Notes: generated by a model not told the origin, from the letters alone. A stretch of DNA of 64,000 nt from Periplaneta americana (GCF_040183065.1 NC_091118.1:205870186-205934185), one strand, 5' to 3'; shown: positions 44,792 through 56,631, counted from the stretch's first letter. Program-made: numbers and translations.

Positions 44792-46707
44792 CTTACTTAC
44801 TTACTTACAAATGGCTTTTAAGGAACCCGAAGGTTCATTGCCGCCCTCACATAAGCCCGCCAGTGGTCCCTATCCTGTGCAAGATTAATCCAGTCTCTAT
44901 CATCATACCCCACCTCCCTCAAATCCATTTTAATATTATCCTCCCATCTACGTCTCGGCCTCCCTAAAGGTCTTTTTCCCTCCGGTCTCCCAACTAACAC
45001 TCTATATGCATTTCTGGATTCGCCCTTACGTGCTACATGCCCTGCCCATCTCAAACGTCTGGATTTAATGTTCCTAATTATGTCAGGTGAAGAATACAAT
45101 GCGTGCAGTTCTGTGTTGTGTAACTTTCTCCATTCTCCTGTAACTTCATCCCGCTTAGCCCCAAATATTTTCCTAAGCACCTTATTCTCAAACACTCTTA
45201 ACCTATGTTCCTCTCTGAGTGAGAGTCCACGTTTCACAACCATACAGAAAAACCGGTAATATAACTGTTTTATAAATTCTAACTTTCAGATTTTTGGACA
45301 GCAGACTGGATGATAAGAGCTTCTCAACCGAATAATAACACGCATTTCCCATATTTATTCTGCTTTTAATTTCCTCCCGAGTGTCATTTATATTTGTTAC
45401 TGTTGCTCCAATATATTTGAATTTTTCCACCTCTTCGAAGGACAAATCTCCAATTTTTATATTTCCATTTCGTACAATATTCTGGTCACGAGACATAATC
45501 ATATACTTCGTCTTTTCGGCATTTACTTCCAAACCTATCTCTTTACTTGCTTCCAGTAAAATACCCGTGTTATCCCTAATCGTTTGTGTATTTTCTCCTA
45601 ACATATTCACGTCATCCGCATAGACAAGAAGCTGATGTAACCCGTTCAATTCCAAACCCTGCCTGTTATCCTGAACTTTCCTAATGTCATATTCTAGAGC
45701 GAAGTTAAAAAGTAAAAGTGATAGTGCATCTCCCTGCTTTAGCCCGGAGTGAATTGGAAAAGCATCAGATAGAAACTGACCTATACGGACTCTCCTGTAT
45801 GTTTCACTGAGACACATTTTAATTAATCGAACTAGTTTCTTGGGAATACCAAATTCAATAAGAATATCATATAATACTTCCCTCTTAACCGAGTCATATG
45901 CCTTTTTGAAATCTATGAATAACTGATGTACTGTACCCTTATACTCCCATTGTTTCTCCATTATCTGTCGAATACAAAAAATCTGATCAACAGTCGATCT
46001 ATTACGCCGAAAACCGCACTGATGATCCGCAATAATTTCATCTACGTACGGAGTTAATCTTCTCAAAAGAATATTGGACAAAATTTTGTACGACGTCAAC
46101 AAAAGTGATATTCGTCGAAAGTTACCACAGTTGGTTTTTTCCCCCTTTTTAAAAATAGGTACGATTATGGACTCCTTCCATTGTTCTGGTAGAATTTCCT
46201 TTTCCCAAATAGCAAGTACAAGTTTATAAATTTCGCTATATAATGCACTTCCACCCTCTTGTATTAATTCTGCTGGAATTTGATCGATACCTGGAGACTT
46301 GTACTTTTTCAGATTTTCTATCGCAATTTCGACTTCTGAAAGCGTGAGTTCGGGTATAAATGGCTCAGCAGTTTGTATTTCAATTTCGTCCCGATCATTT
46401 CTATTTGGCCTATGTACATTTAGTAATTGCGCAAAATAGTTTTTCCATCTGTTTAGGATTGATGGAGAATCTGCAAGCAAGTCACCATTCTCATCCTTGA
46501 TCACGTTTACCCTTGGCTGATATCCGTTCTTAAATTCCTTTATACCCTTATATAAATCTCGAATGTTTTTATTCTTACTATTTGTTTCTACCTCATTCAG
46601 TTTTTCCTTCAAGTAACCTCTCTTTTTATTCCTAAGTGTACGACTTGCTTCCCGTCTTTCATTGAAATAATTATCTCTCTTCTCCTCAACTGGATCCTGT
46701 AAGAATT
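44792..46707 (-). mobile_element. LINE-A, longest copy, with 14-bp TSD
   Basis: The insert is 1.9 kb, flanked by GGAGCGGATTTTTA at 44778-44791 and 46708-46721. The tail of ACTT repeats lies at 44791-44808 (minus orientation). The 5' truncation falls inside the ORF, upstream of the reverse transcriptase domain, so the endonuclease part is missing. Confidence 0.95.
44818..46707 (-). pseudogene. LINE-A reverse transcriptase, near-complete RT domain, one frameshift
   Basis: The minus frame is open from the truncation point at 46707 (codons [19 protein letters not shown]) down to 45203; the first Met is at 46612, giving 469 codons. RT motifs in order: [47 protein letters not shown] (motif A), [18 protein letters not shown] (motif B), [10 protein letters not shown] (motif C, YADD intact), [13 protein letters not shown] and [11 protein letters not shown] frameshift near 45220 moves the C-terminal part (RRLRWAGHVARKGESRNAYR, RRRWEDNIKMDL, stop after LRVP) to the overlapping frame 44818-45243. 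Catalytic residues are intact, but the missing endonuclease and the frameshift make it non-autonomous. It may be predicted as a protein-coding gene. Confidence 0.9.
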
Positions 46708-46853
46708 GGAGCGGATTTTTATGTGATAAAAATTTTAAATATATTTATTTTTATGTGCTAAAAAGTACGAAAATATTTGCTAAAAATAAAAAAAAAATAT
46801 ATATATTTTTAATATGACAAAAATACCTTACTTAGCTTGAAAAAAAAATGTTA

Positions 46854-47130
46854 CTAGGTACTCACCAACCACACTTGAGTGTTAGTAGTTGGCCGAGAAT
46901 TGCAGTGAACAACAAAGGTCATCTCCAAATTCTCCATCACAAATGCATGCCGATTATCTCTGAACAATGACTTATACTGTGAAAATGATCTTTCCATATC
47001 ACAGGACGTCAGACGTGCATATTTAAAGAGAGGAATGTCACAAACACAAACACCGTAAATTTCACCTACAGGCACACCCTCCAATACTTGAGCAACTTTA
47101 CACATTTTTTTATATCCACTGTTTTTCCCA
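46854..47130 (-). pseudogene. hAT C-terminal dimerisation fragment
   Basis: The minus frame contains GVCVCDIPLFKYARLTSCDM, ERSFSQYKSLFRDNRHAFVM and EMTFVVHCNS, matching the hAT C-terminal dimerisation signature (E-R-x-F-S). It is similar to the relic at 24905-25650. It lies inside the GGAGCGG-ended element and probably derives from that element's own transposase. Confidence 0.8.
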
Positions 47131-47977
47131 AATACATTCTGGAATTTGTCCCTTAGTACTTCCCTTAGTCCCTTAGTACTTCTGAGCCTGGTAGCGAGTC
47201 TAGTTTAATTTTCACGGCACGCACCTCCCTGTTTCAGACAACAGATTTTTGGATGTTTCGAGTTTTTTATGGTGTCACACACAAACTTAAATTTGCTAAT
47301 AGGAAAGCCAAATCGTTTTTTAAATAACCATCTTTCAATATATCTTGAAGGATATCGATTGACGAAGCCCGATAACAGGGATTCACAACAAGACTTATTG
47401 CCTTGCATGATGGATATGAGCGAGAGGAGAGAGATTTTTGTTTAAATTAAATAATGTTCATACCCGAGCTCTTATCTGTTGTGTTTAACAAACAAAGCGT
47501 GGAATGAAATCATCTTCAGCAACAATAAACATTTCTAATTATGTGTTGAAAGATCTCTCCTCCTTGTCCATGTTAATTTATACTCTAATAATAACACTGA
47601 TATGCTGCCTAGCAGTTCTCAGAACTTGTGATGATATTATTACAAAAATGGATCATGGATACACCACACAGCGCTTAGAAACACGAAGCAACCAAGAATT
47701 CTTAAAAAGATAACGTACTTCTGAGTGACATAATTGATTTAGTTCTAAAATGTTTAAAAGTTCTTGTAAAAATTATTTAAGTAAAAAAACTCCAAGATTT
47801 ATGTGTTTATAATAGATTTCCTGAAAATATGTACTAACATATTTTTTTTGTGAAAATACGTGTTTTTATGTGAAATAAAATTCGAGTTTTAAACTTGCAA
47901 CTTCATGTTCGGAATTTTTAACTTTGTTAATTGTGTTTTATCACACGCAAAAATAATATTTAATTACATAGGAATCC
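47131..47977. other. Interior of the GGAGCGG hAT element, no intact gene
   Basis: The minus frame 47205-47408 (67 codons) may be an upstream piece of the same transposase, but no motif was recognised. Confidence 0.4.
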
Positions 47978-47997
47978 GCTCCTTATTTATTAATTAC

Positions 47998-48780
47998 TAG
48001 GGCTAGGATTTTGATCACCTATAAATCATGAAAAAAATGTCCTAAAAACAATGCATTTATGACCTAAAAATCTAAAAAAAAAAATACCCTTAAAATGCCC
48101 TAAAAATTGATCTTACATAATTGGCTTAGTAGAAAAAGAGGTTTTGTACTACTTAATATTTAGACTAGTAATTAAATTAAATTTTACATAATTTTTTCTA
48201 AGTAGTACACTTTGATTAATTATTTTACCTGATGTAGTTTCCATGTATGATCGTTCACCTTAGCTTCGGCATGTGGACGTGAGGTGAGCAGTCGGCTGGT
48301 CTGTCTTTGCCCTTCATGGGCTGTAGCGCCATGGATTTACTTTACTTTTAGTTTCCACGTAGTCTATCACAAGGCGGAATTAGCAGGTATAGAGGAGTCT
48401 ATATTGAAGGGATGGTTGGACTGATCCATTACATGGGGTGTACTACGTTAAAATGGCAATATTTGTGTAGAAAACCGATTAAAATATTATACAAAAATGG
48501 ATATTAATGGACAAAATATGTAAAGAAAATATCAAAGGAAATAAACATTATTTTATATTAATAATGGGGATTTATGGCCAAAATTAAATGAAAATTCCTA
48601 AAAAATGACCGAATAAAACAAAAGATGCTTTTATGAGTTGAAACAGGCAAAAAATGCAAAAAATGCCCTAACAAATATGTCTTATAACACTCAGTTTATC
48701 ACATAACATATAAATACTAAAGCAGCTATGGTTCTGGTTTATTAGAAAAAAGATGCTATTTCATCAAAATCCTAGCCCTA
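47998..48780. mobile_element. hAT2, non-autonomous (783 bp), perfect 8-bp TSD
   Basis: Starts TAGGGCTAGGATTTTGATCA and ends with the complement TCATCAAAATCCTAGCCCTA. TTAATTAC lies at 47990-47997 and 48781-48788. No coding capacity. A partial left-end copy is at 44571-44745. Confidence 0.9.
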
Positions 48781-48788
48781 TTAATTAC

Positions 48789-49403
48789 TCTATGGCTATT
48801 AATTATGACTAGAGATAGGCAAGAAATGGAATTTCATATTCTAAAACGTTTCTGCTAGTTATGAAAACAAGGATTTTCACGAAACACTATACGTAGAATG
48901 CAATCAACACCACAAACTTTGCATATTTCATAATGTTTAGGTGAAATATTCATATTTCATAAAAATCTTATTTTTTACATTCTTCAAGATACCTTCAGTC
49001 TACCGCTATGGACTAGCAACTGTATATTCCTACTACAAAAAAAAGTAATTGAATCTACTTTTACAAAAAGGACACATGTTACAAATTTAATGTTTTAAGA
49101 TATTCAAGAAAAGCATAATAGCAGGTAGAAAACTTAAAATTGGAACTTGCTATTCTTGTTACATAAAGTTAGCTACAAATGTGACTAATATATGTTATAA
49201 TCTACTCATATTATTATTCCATTCGCCATCCATTAAGTTACAGTTTCCACGAAAAAACAGATTTTCACAAAAATGTAAAATATGTCCTTTTTGCAAAAGT
49301 CGATTCAATTAGAATAATAGTAGCTGCCAAATCTAGGAAATCGCGTAGCAACATTTAAAAAAAAATTACAAATAATGCCCATGGCTTGACACTACATTTT
49401 TTC
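48789..49403. other. Unassigned AT-rich sequence
   Basis: Only the short dispersed repeat shared with 7290-7395 was recognised, at about 49315-49400. Confidence 0.45.
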
Positions 49404-49472
49404 CGAGTTCCTTAAAAGCCATAAGTAGTGGTAGTGGTAGTGGTAGTGGTAGTGGTAGTGGTAGTAGTAGTG

Positions 49473-49530
<58 letters not shown>

Positions 49531-49541
49531 ATAATAATACT
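49404..49541. repeat. LINE-A terminal stub followed by (GTAGTG)n/(AGT)n
   Basis: GAGTTCCTTAAAAGCCATAAG (last ~21 bp of LINE-A) at 49404-49424, then GTAGTG units passing into pure AGT to 49530. Confidence 0.85.
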
Positions 49542-50335
49542 TACTTACTGGCTTTTAAGGAACCCGGGGGTTCATTGCCACCCTCACATAAGCCCGCCAT
49601 TGGTCCCTATCCTGAGCAAGATTAATCCAGTCTCTATCATCATATCCTACCTCCCTCAAATCCATTTTAATATTATCTTCCCATCTACGTCTCGGCCTCC
49701 CCAAAGGTCTTTTTCCCTCCAGGCTCCCAACTAACACTCAATATGCATTTCTGGATTGGCCCATACGTACTACATGCCCTGCCCATCTGTTCCTAATTAT
49801 GTCAGGTGAAGAATACAATGCGTGCAGTTCTGCGTTGTGTAACTTTCTCCATTCTCCTGTAACTTCATCCCTCTTGCCCCCAAATATTTTCCTAAGAACC
49901 TTATTCTCAAACACCCTTAACCTATGTTCCTCTCTCAAAGTGAGAGTCCAAGTTTCACAACCATACAGAACAACCGGTAATATAACTGTTTTATAAATTC
50001 TAACTTTCAGATTTTTTGACAGAAGACTGGATGATAAAAGCTTCTCAACCGAATAATAACAGGCATTTCCCATATTTATCTGTGTTTAATTTCCTCCCGA
50101 GTGTCATTTATATTTGTTACTGTTGCTGCCAGGTATTTGAATTTTTCCACCTCTTCAAAGGTTAAATTTCCAATTTTTATATTTCAATTTCGTACTATGT
50201 TCTGGTCACGAGACATAATCATATACTTCGTCTTTTCGGGATTTACTTCCAAACCTATTTCTTTACTTGCTTCCAGTAAAATTCCCGTGTTGTCCCTAAT
50301 CGTTTGTGGATTTTGTCCTAACATATTCACTTCAT
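49542..50335 (-). mobile_element. LINE-A copy with 11-bp direct repeats
   Basis: Minus-strand copy; TTAC tail at 49542-49549, 5' truncation at about 50335 inside the DDVNMLG region (GGATTTTGTCCTAACATATT). ATAATAATACT at 49531-49541 and 50336-50346 is a probable target duplication, though AT-rich. Coding frames at 49738-50073 and 49555-49737 are split by a stop and a small deletion (the codons for KSRRLR are missing near 49790). Confidence 0.85.
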
Positions 50336-50336
50336 A

Positions 50337-50352
50337 TAATAATACTAATAAC

Positions 50353-50411
<59 letters not shown>
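50337..50411. repeat. (AAT)n microsatellite
   Basis: Near-pure AAT tract after the LINE-A copy. Confidence 0.95.
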
Positions 50412-50522
50412 CTAATAATATACAGAGTGTAAACGATATAAACTGTTAAATTACCAGTGGTAAAGCATAAACTACCAACTCTAGAAATATTGAAGACTGT
50501 TGTTTAAGATCTTATTTTGAAA

Positions 50523-51413
50523 TAGTAATATGCGTTACAAGAGCGGTATGTTGAAGTTTTCATGTTCGAGGAAAAGTTTGAAAAAGCGAAACGTAGTTGA
50601 GCTTTTTTAATTTCCGAGAACATGAAAACAAACATACCGCTCGTGTATCGTACATTATTTTGTGCGAAGATCGTTTATTACATACCTGAAAGAGGAATTT
50701 CTGATTAGTTGCAATGAAATCTCCATCTTGGTTTCTGTTCAATGATGGCAAATTTGCAAAACAAAAATATCTATCTTCAACATTGTTGCTTTCTAAAATG
50801 TTTTTTGTGTTTACTATACTCCAGCAGGCCGTGATATACGTCTGTCTTTTTTTTTCCCCAGTCTATAAATGCGAACTTAAAACAAACGGTAAGGTTAAGT
50901 AATGATTTATTTTTCATTTTAATATTTTAACAATATTATTTATATAACATATTGCAGTAATAACATCGGCAAGTTTAATTTTGCCGGTCAAGGAGATGTT
51001 TAGAAATGGAAAATATCTTTGACATCTAATTCTGCACATTGAAATTAATTGTTACATTTGTGCAGTTATTCAGAGTCACTGGAGCACCACCACCAGTATT
51101 TTCTATTGTGCAGAAACTTTAGTGGAGTTGTAGAGTTTACTTAATTTTTGAAAATATTTAAAAACAATAATTAACAGTGCAATTTAGGTGAAATTGCAGT
51201 GGTAAGTTTCCAATTTATAATTATTACTATATTGAACGTCTCTAAAAATAATGTTAAAAGCCTAAAGCAGTAAAATCAATATATATGTCACTTAAGCGGT
51301 AAGAAGTGGGAAATTGTTGTGTGTGTTAGGTGGAATGTGGAATTTTAGACTTTCCGCGGATTGGTTTTGTGCGGAAACCAAGCAAATACGCACGATCTCG
51401 CACAAAAAAAAAT
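50523..51413. repeat. Dispersed ~0.9-kb repeat, copy 2
   Basis: Inverted relative to 29393-30198. It includes the same foldback (GAGCGGTATGTTGAAGTTTT and complement, 50537-50643) and the same TTTGTGCGAAGATCG end. The middle (about 50960-51130) differs from copy 1 and is longer, including a CAPITAL-free GC-neutral insert of unknown origin. Confidence 0.75.
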
Positions 51414-52075
51414 AATTCATGTCTCACCAGTACGCAAGAAGATTGAAGAAGTGACTTTTCCGACAGAGACGATAAATTCAGTTCCTCTGTCCTTTACGTC
51501 CCTCAAAGTCTATACTGTAAGCGTACCAATGCGTTACTGGCAGTGGAGTCATCCATTACTACACCCCGCTATACACACATCTGCTCTGCTGAAGAACTCT
51601 ACACCAGCACTGGAATCTGTTTGTTTCTCTTGCGATGGTTAATATTCCGAAGTCAGCGCCTTCATTTTTTTTTTGCTAAGTGGTTTCCGGTGTCGTGGGG
51701 CTGTTTTGAAATTGAAACGCCGTGTGGCGTGACATTTCTTCCAAAAGTTGAGTGGCGGGTAATCTTTTAGTTATCATGCCAGTATCGATGAGAGATTTTT
51801 TGTGCATACAATCAATTATTGAAGGAGATGGTGCGAGAGTTTGAGCGATCAAGAAGGCTGAAAGATAGCTCTCCATTTCTGAGAAGGGAGTCAAGTGTTC
51901 CATTTTGTTCCGGTTGGAAGCTTTCTGAGACGAATATTTGTGTTTAAAGGAATTATTTTGCATTTCCGGAGGAGAAATTCTTTATTTAATTGCTCCAGTA
52001 TATAACGTCTTGTAATATGTACATTTACATTGAATCAATTTTAGAAAGAGTTATGGAGTTTAATTTTATTTAGGA
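51414..52075. other. Unassigned sequence
   Basis: A minus frame of 95 codons at 51676-51963 and a plus frame of 93 codons at 51361-51642 carry no recognisable motif. Confidence 0.4.
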
Positions 52076-53284
52076 CTAGCGGTACCCGTGCGCTCCGCTG
52101 CACCTGTTAGAAATAAATATAAAGTAATTACATAATTAAATTAGGACATTTGATCCAGGGAACATTCGTGTTTGATAGAAGGATAAATCGTTTAATATGT
52201 TACTTAATTTAAATTGCATCCAAATAATTAAAATGCGATCATTTTGGTCCAGAGACACTCATTTGGTGCAATGACAATTCCTTTAACCTGTTTATTAATT
52301 TTTATTACATGCAACCATAGCTTAATGAAGATTGACATCATTTAGATTTAATGTGTATATTTTATTTTACTTGTTATAGGTTTCCATTGAATTATGGTAA
52401 TAACTTAATTTTAACCCTTGTTTTCTACGTATTCAGTAAATGGCGCTTGGCCCACTATGGTTCTGTATATTATATTATATTATATTATATTATATTATAT
52501 TATATTATATTATATTATATTATATTATATATTATATTATATTACATTATATTATATCAGAAGTTACTGTAATAACATTATAGCATTATGTCCATCTAGA
52601 GAAACTACAATTTCTAATGGTGAAATAATAATTAATTATACAAATCGGTTAATTTAGCTTCCGATATTACTTCATACAAACACAGAAACATTCTCTGTAG
52701 GCTATCTTTCATAGCTTTCGATTGTTGCTGTCCAAGGCCCCTTATAGACGAAGTCATTTGTTTTTGTATTTCATTATACATCCTTAGATTGCAGTTATTT
52801 TAATTTTAAAACTCATTTATCTCATTAAATATCAGTCCTATCAAAATTTTTCAAGGAATAAAACTTATCGAAAATTATTTTTAAAGAGACGTTTGTTATG
52901 TAACATTTTGTACAAAAATCAATAATAAGCGAGATATTTCGATTTATTTAATTCAGGCCCCCTTATAACCCCCCTTTTAAATAATGTATTTTGAATGCCA
53001 TATAGCCTAAAATCTAAGTTACAACGAACTTAATTTATATTCCAATTTTCATCGAAATCCGTTCAGCCATTATCGCGTGAAAAGGTAACAAACATACAGA
53101 CAGACAGACAGACATACAGACATACAGACAGACAGACAGACAGACATACAGACATACAAACAAAAATTTCAAAAAAGCGATTTTCGGTTTCAGGGTGGTT
53201 AATTATATATGTTAGGACCAATTATTTTTGGAAAATCGAAAATTACCAGAAAAATTTCGGCTACAGATTTATTAGTAGTATAGA
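52076..53284. repeat. Dispersed arthropod-type repeat with (CAGA)n and (TATTA)n
   Basis: It starts ACTAGCGGTACCCGTGCGCT and continues through ATCGAAATCCGTTCAGCCAT, (CAGA)n-rich 53097-53158 and GCGATTTTCGGTTTCAGGGT to about 53282. I recognise the general type as a common arthropod repeat with these blocks but cannot assign it (non-autonomous Helitron or LINE-linked are options). A TATTA pentanucleotide array fills 52472-52557. Confidence 0.55.
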
Positions 53285-53776
53285 TATAAACTTTCTTTTG
53301 CTGAAAATTTGGATTTATCAGAGAAAATTGTAAAATTCAACAAATCAATGGGCATCATTAATAGAGTTTTAAAACCTTCACTAGTACAAAAATCAACTCG
53401 TACTCGTCTTTATCAAATAATAGCTCGACCAGTCCTATGTTATGGGAGTGAAGCGTGGACTATGAGGACAAAAGATGAAAGCAGACTAACAGCTTGCGAG
53501 ATGAGATTCATCCGCCGAACAGCTGGCTACACTAAATGGGATCGAAAGAAAAATGAAGATATCCTTCAAGACTTAATGTGTCATCAGTACTGGACTGTAT
53601 CTCCAGATATCAGTTAAACTGGAAGGAACACGTCTCAAGAATGGTTTCATCCAGGATCCCTAAGGCAATAATGAAGTATCGTCCAAATGGGAAACGGTCA
53701 CTTGGTCGACCTATGAAAAGATGGCAAGAAAATCGCTTTTGAGGCCGTAATAGTTCTTTTGGGACTAGTACTTGAC

Positions 53777-53816
<40 letters not shown>

Positions 53817-53817
53817 C
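53285..53817 (+). mobile_element. LINE-C fragment with (GAT)n tail
   Basis: The frame at 53309-53617 has TRLYQIIARPVLCYGSEAWT and ESRLTACEMRFIRRTAGYTK. After a frameshift, codons for NWKEHVSRM and GKRSLGRPMKRWQEN follow. The 3' end is a GAT tract at 53779-53816, analogous to the TAAG tails of LINE-A. RTE-like; 5'-truncated. Confidence 0.8.
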
Positions 53818-54026
53818 ATTGAATCATGTCCTTTCATAATATACTCTGAAGTGAAGATCTTACATCGATTTTTACATCCTTTTACAGAGTAATTCAGGAG
53901 GAATAATAAATATTCTAGAGGATGGTATATGGGCTATTCTGGGTAAAAATTTTCATATAAACATGTGTCCAATTTTCAATGGGTGTGGAGATGCAGCTGT
54001 ATGAATGTTACACATAACCAGCTTTA

Positions 54027-55226
54027 AGGCTCATTCACAATGAAAATTAAACATAACCGTAACATAAACACAGAAGTTTGCGGCCAGGCTACCAAATGGA
54101 ATAATTCACAATCATTCAGATAAGCATTGACATAAACATTACCGTAAGACGTTAACATGAAAGTTTGCAAACTCCAAACTTTCATGCTTATGCTTACGTG
54201 ATTTGCAAACAGAACACAATCGTGAAGCGCTGAAGTATAAGACAGAATATGAGGAAATGGCGTCGTTGTTATGTTTCCATGGTTACCAAGTATCTTTGTG
54301 GTTATGTTTATGTACTTCTTCTTCTTCTGCGTCATGAAATTAGGCCTTTTGACCTGTTTTCACATCAAGCGAAATTTAATGAGTCCTCCCATCTAGTGAT
54401 TGGGCGTCCAACACTTCTACGTCCTCTTGGTTTGTATTGTAGTAACTGTTGGGGAATTCTGTCTGTAGGCATTCTTCGAACGTGCTCATACCAGCCATTT
54501 CTCATGCTTTCGATTCTATTTGTTAAATTAAAAATATTTAAGCCTTTTCTAATATCTTCATTTCGTTTGCTGTCTAATATTGTCACACCTGCTATTGAAC
54601 GCAAGAACTTCATTTCTGCAGTTTCTATTTTTCTTCTGTCTGCACGATTAAGAGTCCAGTTCTCACTTGCATGTGTTAAGGTAGGTACCGCCATCACTTT
54701 ATAAAATTTTAATTGTGTACTCTGTAGTGTTTTATTTTTCAGTGTTCTTTTTTATAGTGCCGCACATTCTGTAGAATTTATTTAATTTAATATTAATATC
54801 TTCTTTCTGGCAGTATGATACGTTGCATCCCAAATAATTAAAATTGTTCACCTGTTCTATTATGCTGTCATTAATGCTGATTTTACATCTCATATGATCT
54901 TTTCCGTTGAATGCCATTACTTTCGATTTGCTTTCAGAGATTGTCATATTGAATTTCTTTGCTATTTCATTCAGTTTGTAAGCTGCTAATTGTAAATCAT
55001 TTTCAGAGCCGCTAAAAATTGTCTGATCGTCTGCGAACAGTATAGTGTTTAAAATTTTATTGTTAATTTTAAAATCCGTAGTTAGTACTGATTGCCATTG
55101 TACAATTACTTCGTCAATGTTTATGTTCCCATCGTGAATGATGGTATGACTTCTTGATTTTACCGTAACGTTCACATTTTTAAGTTAACGCTTACGCTAT
55201 GTTTAATTTTCATTGTGAGTGAGCCT
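54027..55226. mobile_element. Harbinger-type TIR element carrying LINE-B
   Basis: Ends AGGCTCATTCACAATGAAAA and its near-complement, with TTA at 54024-54026 and 55227-55229. TIR similarity extends about 30 bp. Without the LINE insert (54314-55116) it is about 390 bp and non-coding. Confidence 0.82.
54314..55116 (-). mobile_element. LINE-B insertion with 10-bp TSD
   Basis: ATGTTTATGT at 54304-54313 and 55117-55126 flank a minus-strand LINE fragment. Codons: DEVIVQWQSVLTTDFKINNK, TILFADDQTIFSG (motif C), IEQVNNFNYLGCNVSYCQKE, then after a frameshift near 54720 MAVPTLTHASENWTLNRADR, EHVRRMPTDRIPQQLLQYKP and RRSVGRPITRWEDSLN. The 3' tail is (GAA)n. The Met at 55175 predicted by simple ORF calling lies in the host element, not in the LINE. 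Confidence 0.85.
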
Positions 55227-55509
55227 TTAGGCCTACAAATGGAGTACCACTGACTACGTACAAAGAAATAGTAGGCCTACTTGTCGCTCTTATGTCGTCT
55301 GAGGGCAGCACTGTTCATAATGGAAGTAGACAAACAGCTGTTTGTAGTTAGCCTGCATAGATCCGATCTGCGCGCAAGTCTAAAACAGATGACAAGCATT
55401 CAGCATTTTGAATAACATGTTGACATACTGTATATTGATACAAAGTATATAAAGAATAACATACTATAATCATTAAATTATTTCATTTTCCTTCTTATCA
55501 CTTGTAACC

Positions 55510-56621
55510 CAATAGCGGCTGGTGGTCAAAATAATGAGTGTGCTACAATCTCTACATCGGCCTACTGTATACACTTATATGTATTTATCTTAATTTGAGA
55601 CTCGCCCAGTGACGAAATATGAAGTCCATACGACGTTCCTTCCTACTGCAGAACTTGTCAATCACCCTGGTGTTAAACCCCTCCATCTTGGACATCATAC
55701 TATTTTCTATTGACAGTATTGCAAGAGCAGTGAGGCGATCCTGGGACATAGTGTTCCTTAAAAAACGTTTTCATGCGTTTCAAGCAAGAAAAACTTCTTT
55801 CTGGCTCAGCAGTGGTCATTGGTGTTGTAACCGAAATATTTGACAACTTCACAGAATGGATGCTATGAATTGTTGCAGACTATGTATTGTAACAATTGAA
55901 CAACCATCTATATTTCGGAAGTCGGGTCTTCCGTATAGAACTCCAAGTTGTGTCTTTAACACTCTTTTGTTCAGTACAGTATAGCTGTTGACAGCAACTT
56001 CAAATTCTCGTTCAGGAAAATTATGCGAAAATTTGTCAAAAAATTTGCTGTTTAAAAATTTTGTTGCGTCTAGGTAGCTTAAAGACTGGAAGCGATGAGT
56101 AGCTTCCTGAATTATACGGTCATATACTTCCTTGGCATCAATTTTCTGGGATTCCATTCTTCGTCGCTTGCTGACTGATTCAGGAGGAACCTCAAAAAAC
56201 AGGCAGATGGCAGCAGCAGTTGGACACTTGAATTACCAGATACATTGTGCATAGTTCAGAGTTCTTCCACAAACAAGCATTCTTTCGTTACGCTCTACTT
56301 TTGCAATCTCCAAGCTGTGTTGTGCTGAAGCTGACTACAGCACTTCCCCGCGTAAAAATAGCCAATCAGGGCAATGTTTTCAGCTTCGCACATGCGCATT
56401 AATTGTCTACATTCTCATGTAGAGTTTTGAGTAGCACAACGTACCCCTTGAGACATCAAAGAGCGAAGAGCGAAGACTAAACACTCTATAACGCGTCATG
56501 AACATAACCACGGGAAATTGTCAAATGGCAGATCAAATACCATGGCATTACAAATACATTATTTGAGCAAAAATTATCATTGTGCTGTAGCACTGTAGCA
56601 CATAAGGACGGGCCGCCCCTG
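55510..56621 (-). mobile_element. hAT element, copy B (1.1 kb)
   Basis: Inverted relative to copy A. The right end reads GGGCCGCCCCTG and the left CAATAGCGGCTGGTGG. The 10-bp direct repeat CTTGTAACCC at 55501-55510 and 56622-56631 contains the 8-bp duplication. It lacks the Harbinger-type insert of copy A and so serves as its empty site. Confidence 0.9.
55600..56157 (-). pseudogene. hAT transposase relic, copy B
   Basis: The minus frame at 55849-56157 (102 codons) reads MESQKIDAKEVYDRIIQEAT, SYLDATKFLNSKFFDKFSHN, PEREFEVAVNSYTVLNKRVL and QLGVLYGRPDFRN. Downstream on the minus strand, frame-broken codons correspond to the hAT dimerisation region (same sequence as in copy A). It retains the 12 codons missing from copy A. 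The catalytic core is absent. Confidence 0.85.
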
Positions 56622-56631
56622 CTTGTAACCC

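Larger units (their letters stand above)
44776..47985 (-). mobile_element. hAT element (GGAGCGG ends) interrupted by LINE-A
   Basis: Left end GGAGCGGATTTTTA, continued after the LINE at 46708 as GGAGCGGATTTTTATGTGAT; the right end is the complement of GGAGCGGATTCCTATGT at about 47977. The 10-bp sequence ATTTATTAAT flanks both sides, containing the expected 8-bp duplication. Without the LINE it is about 1.3 kb. Confidence 0.75.
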
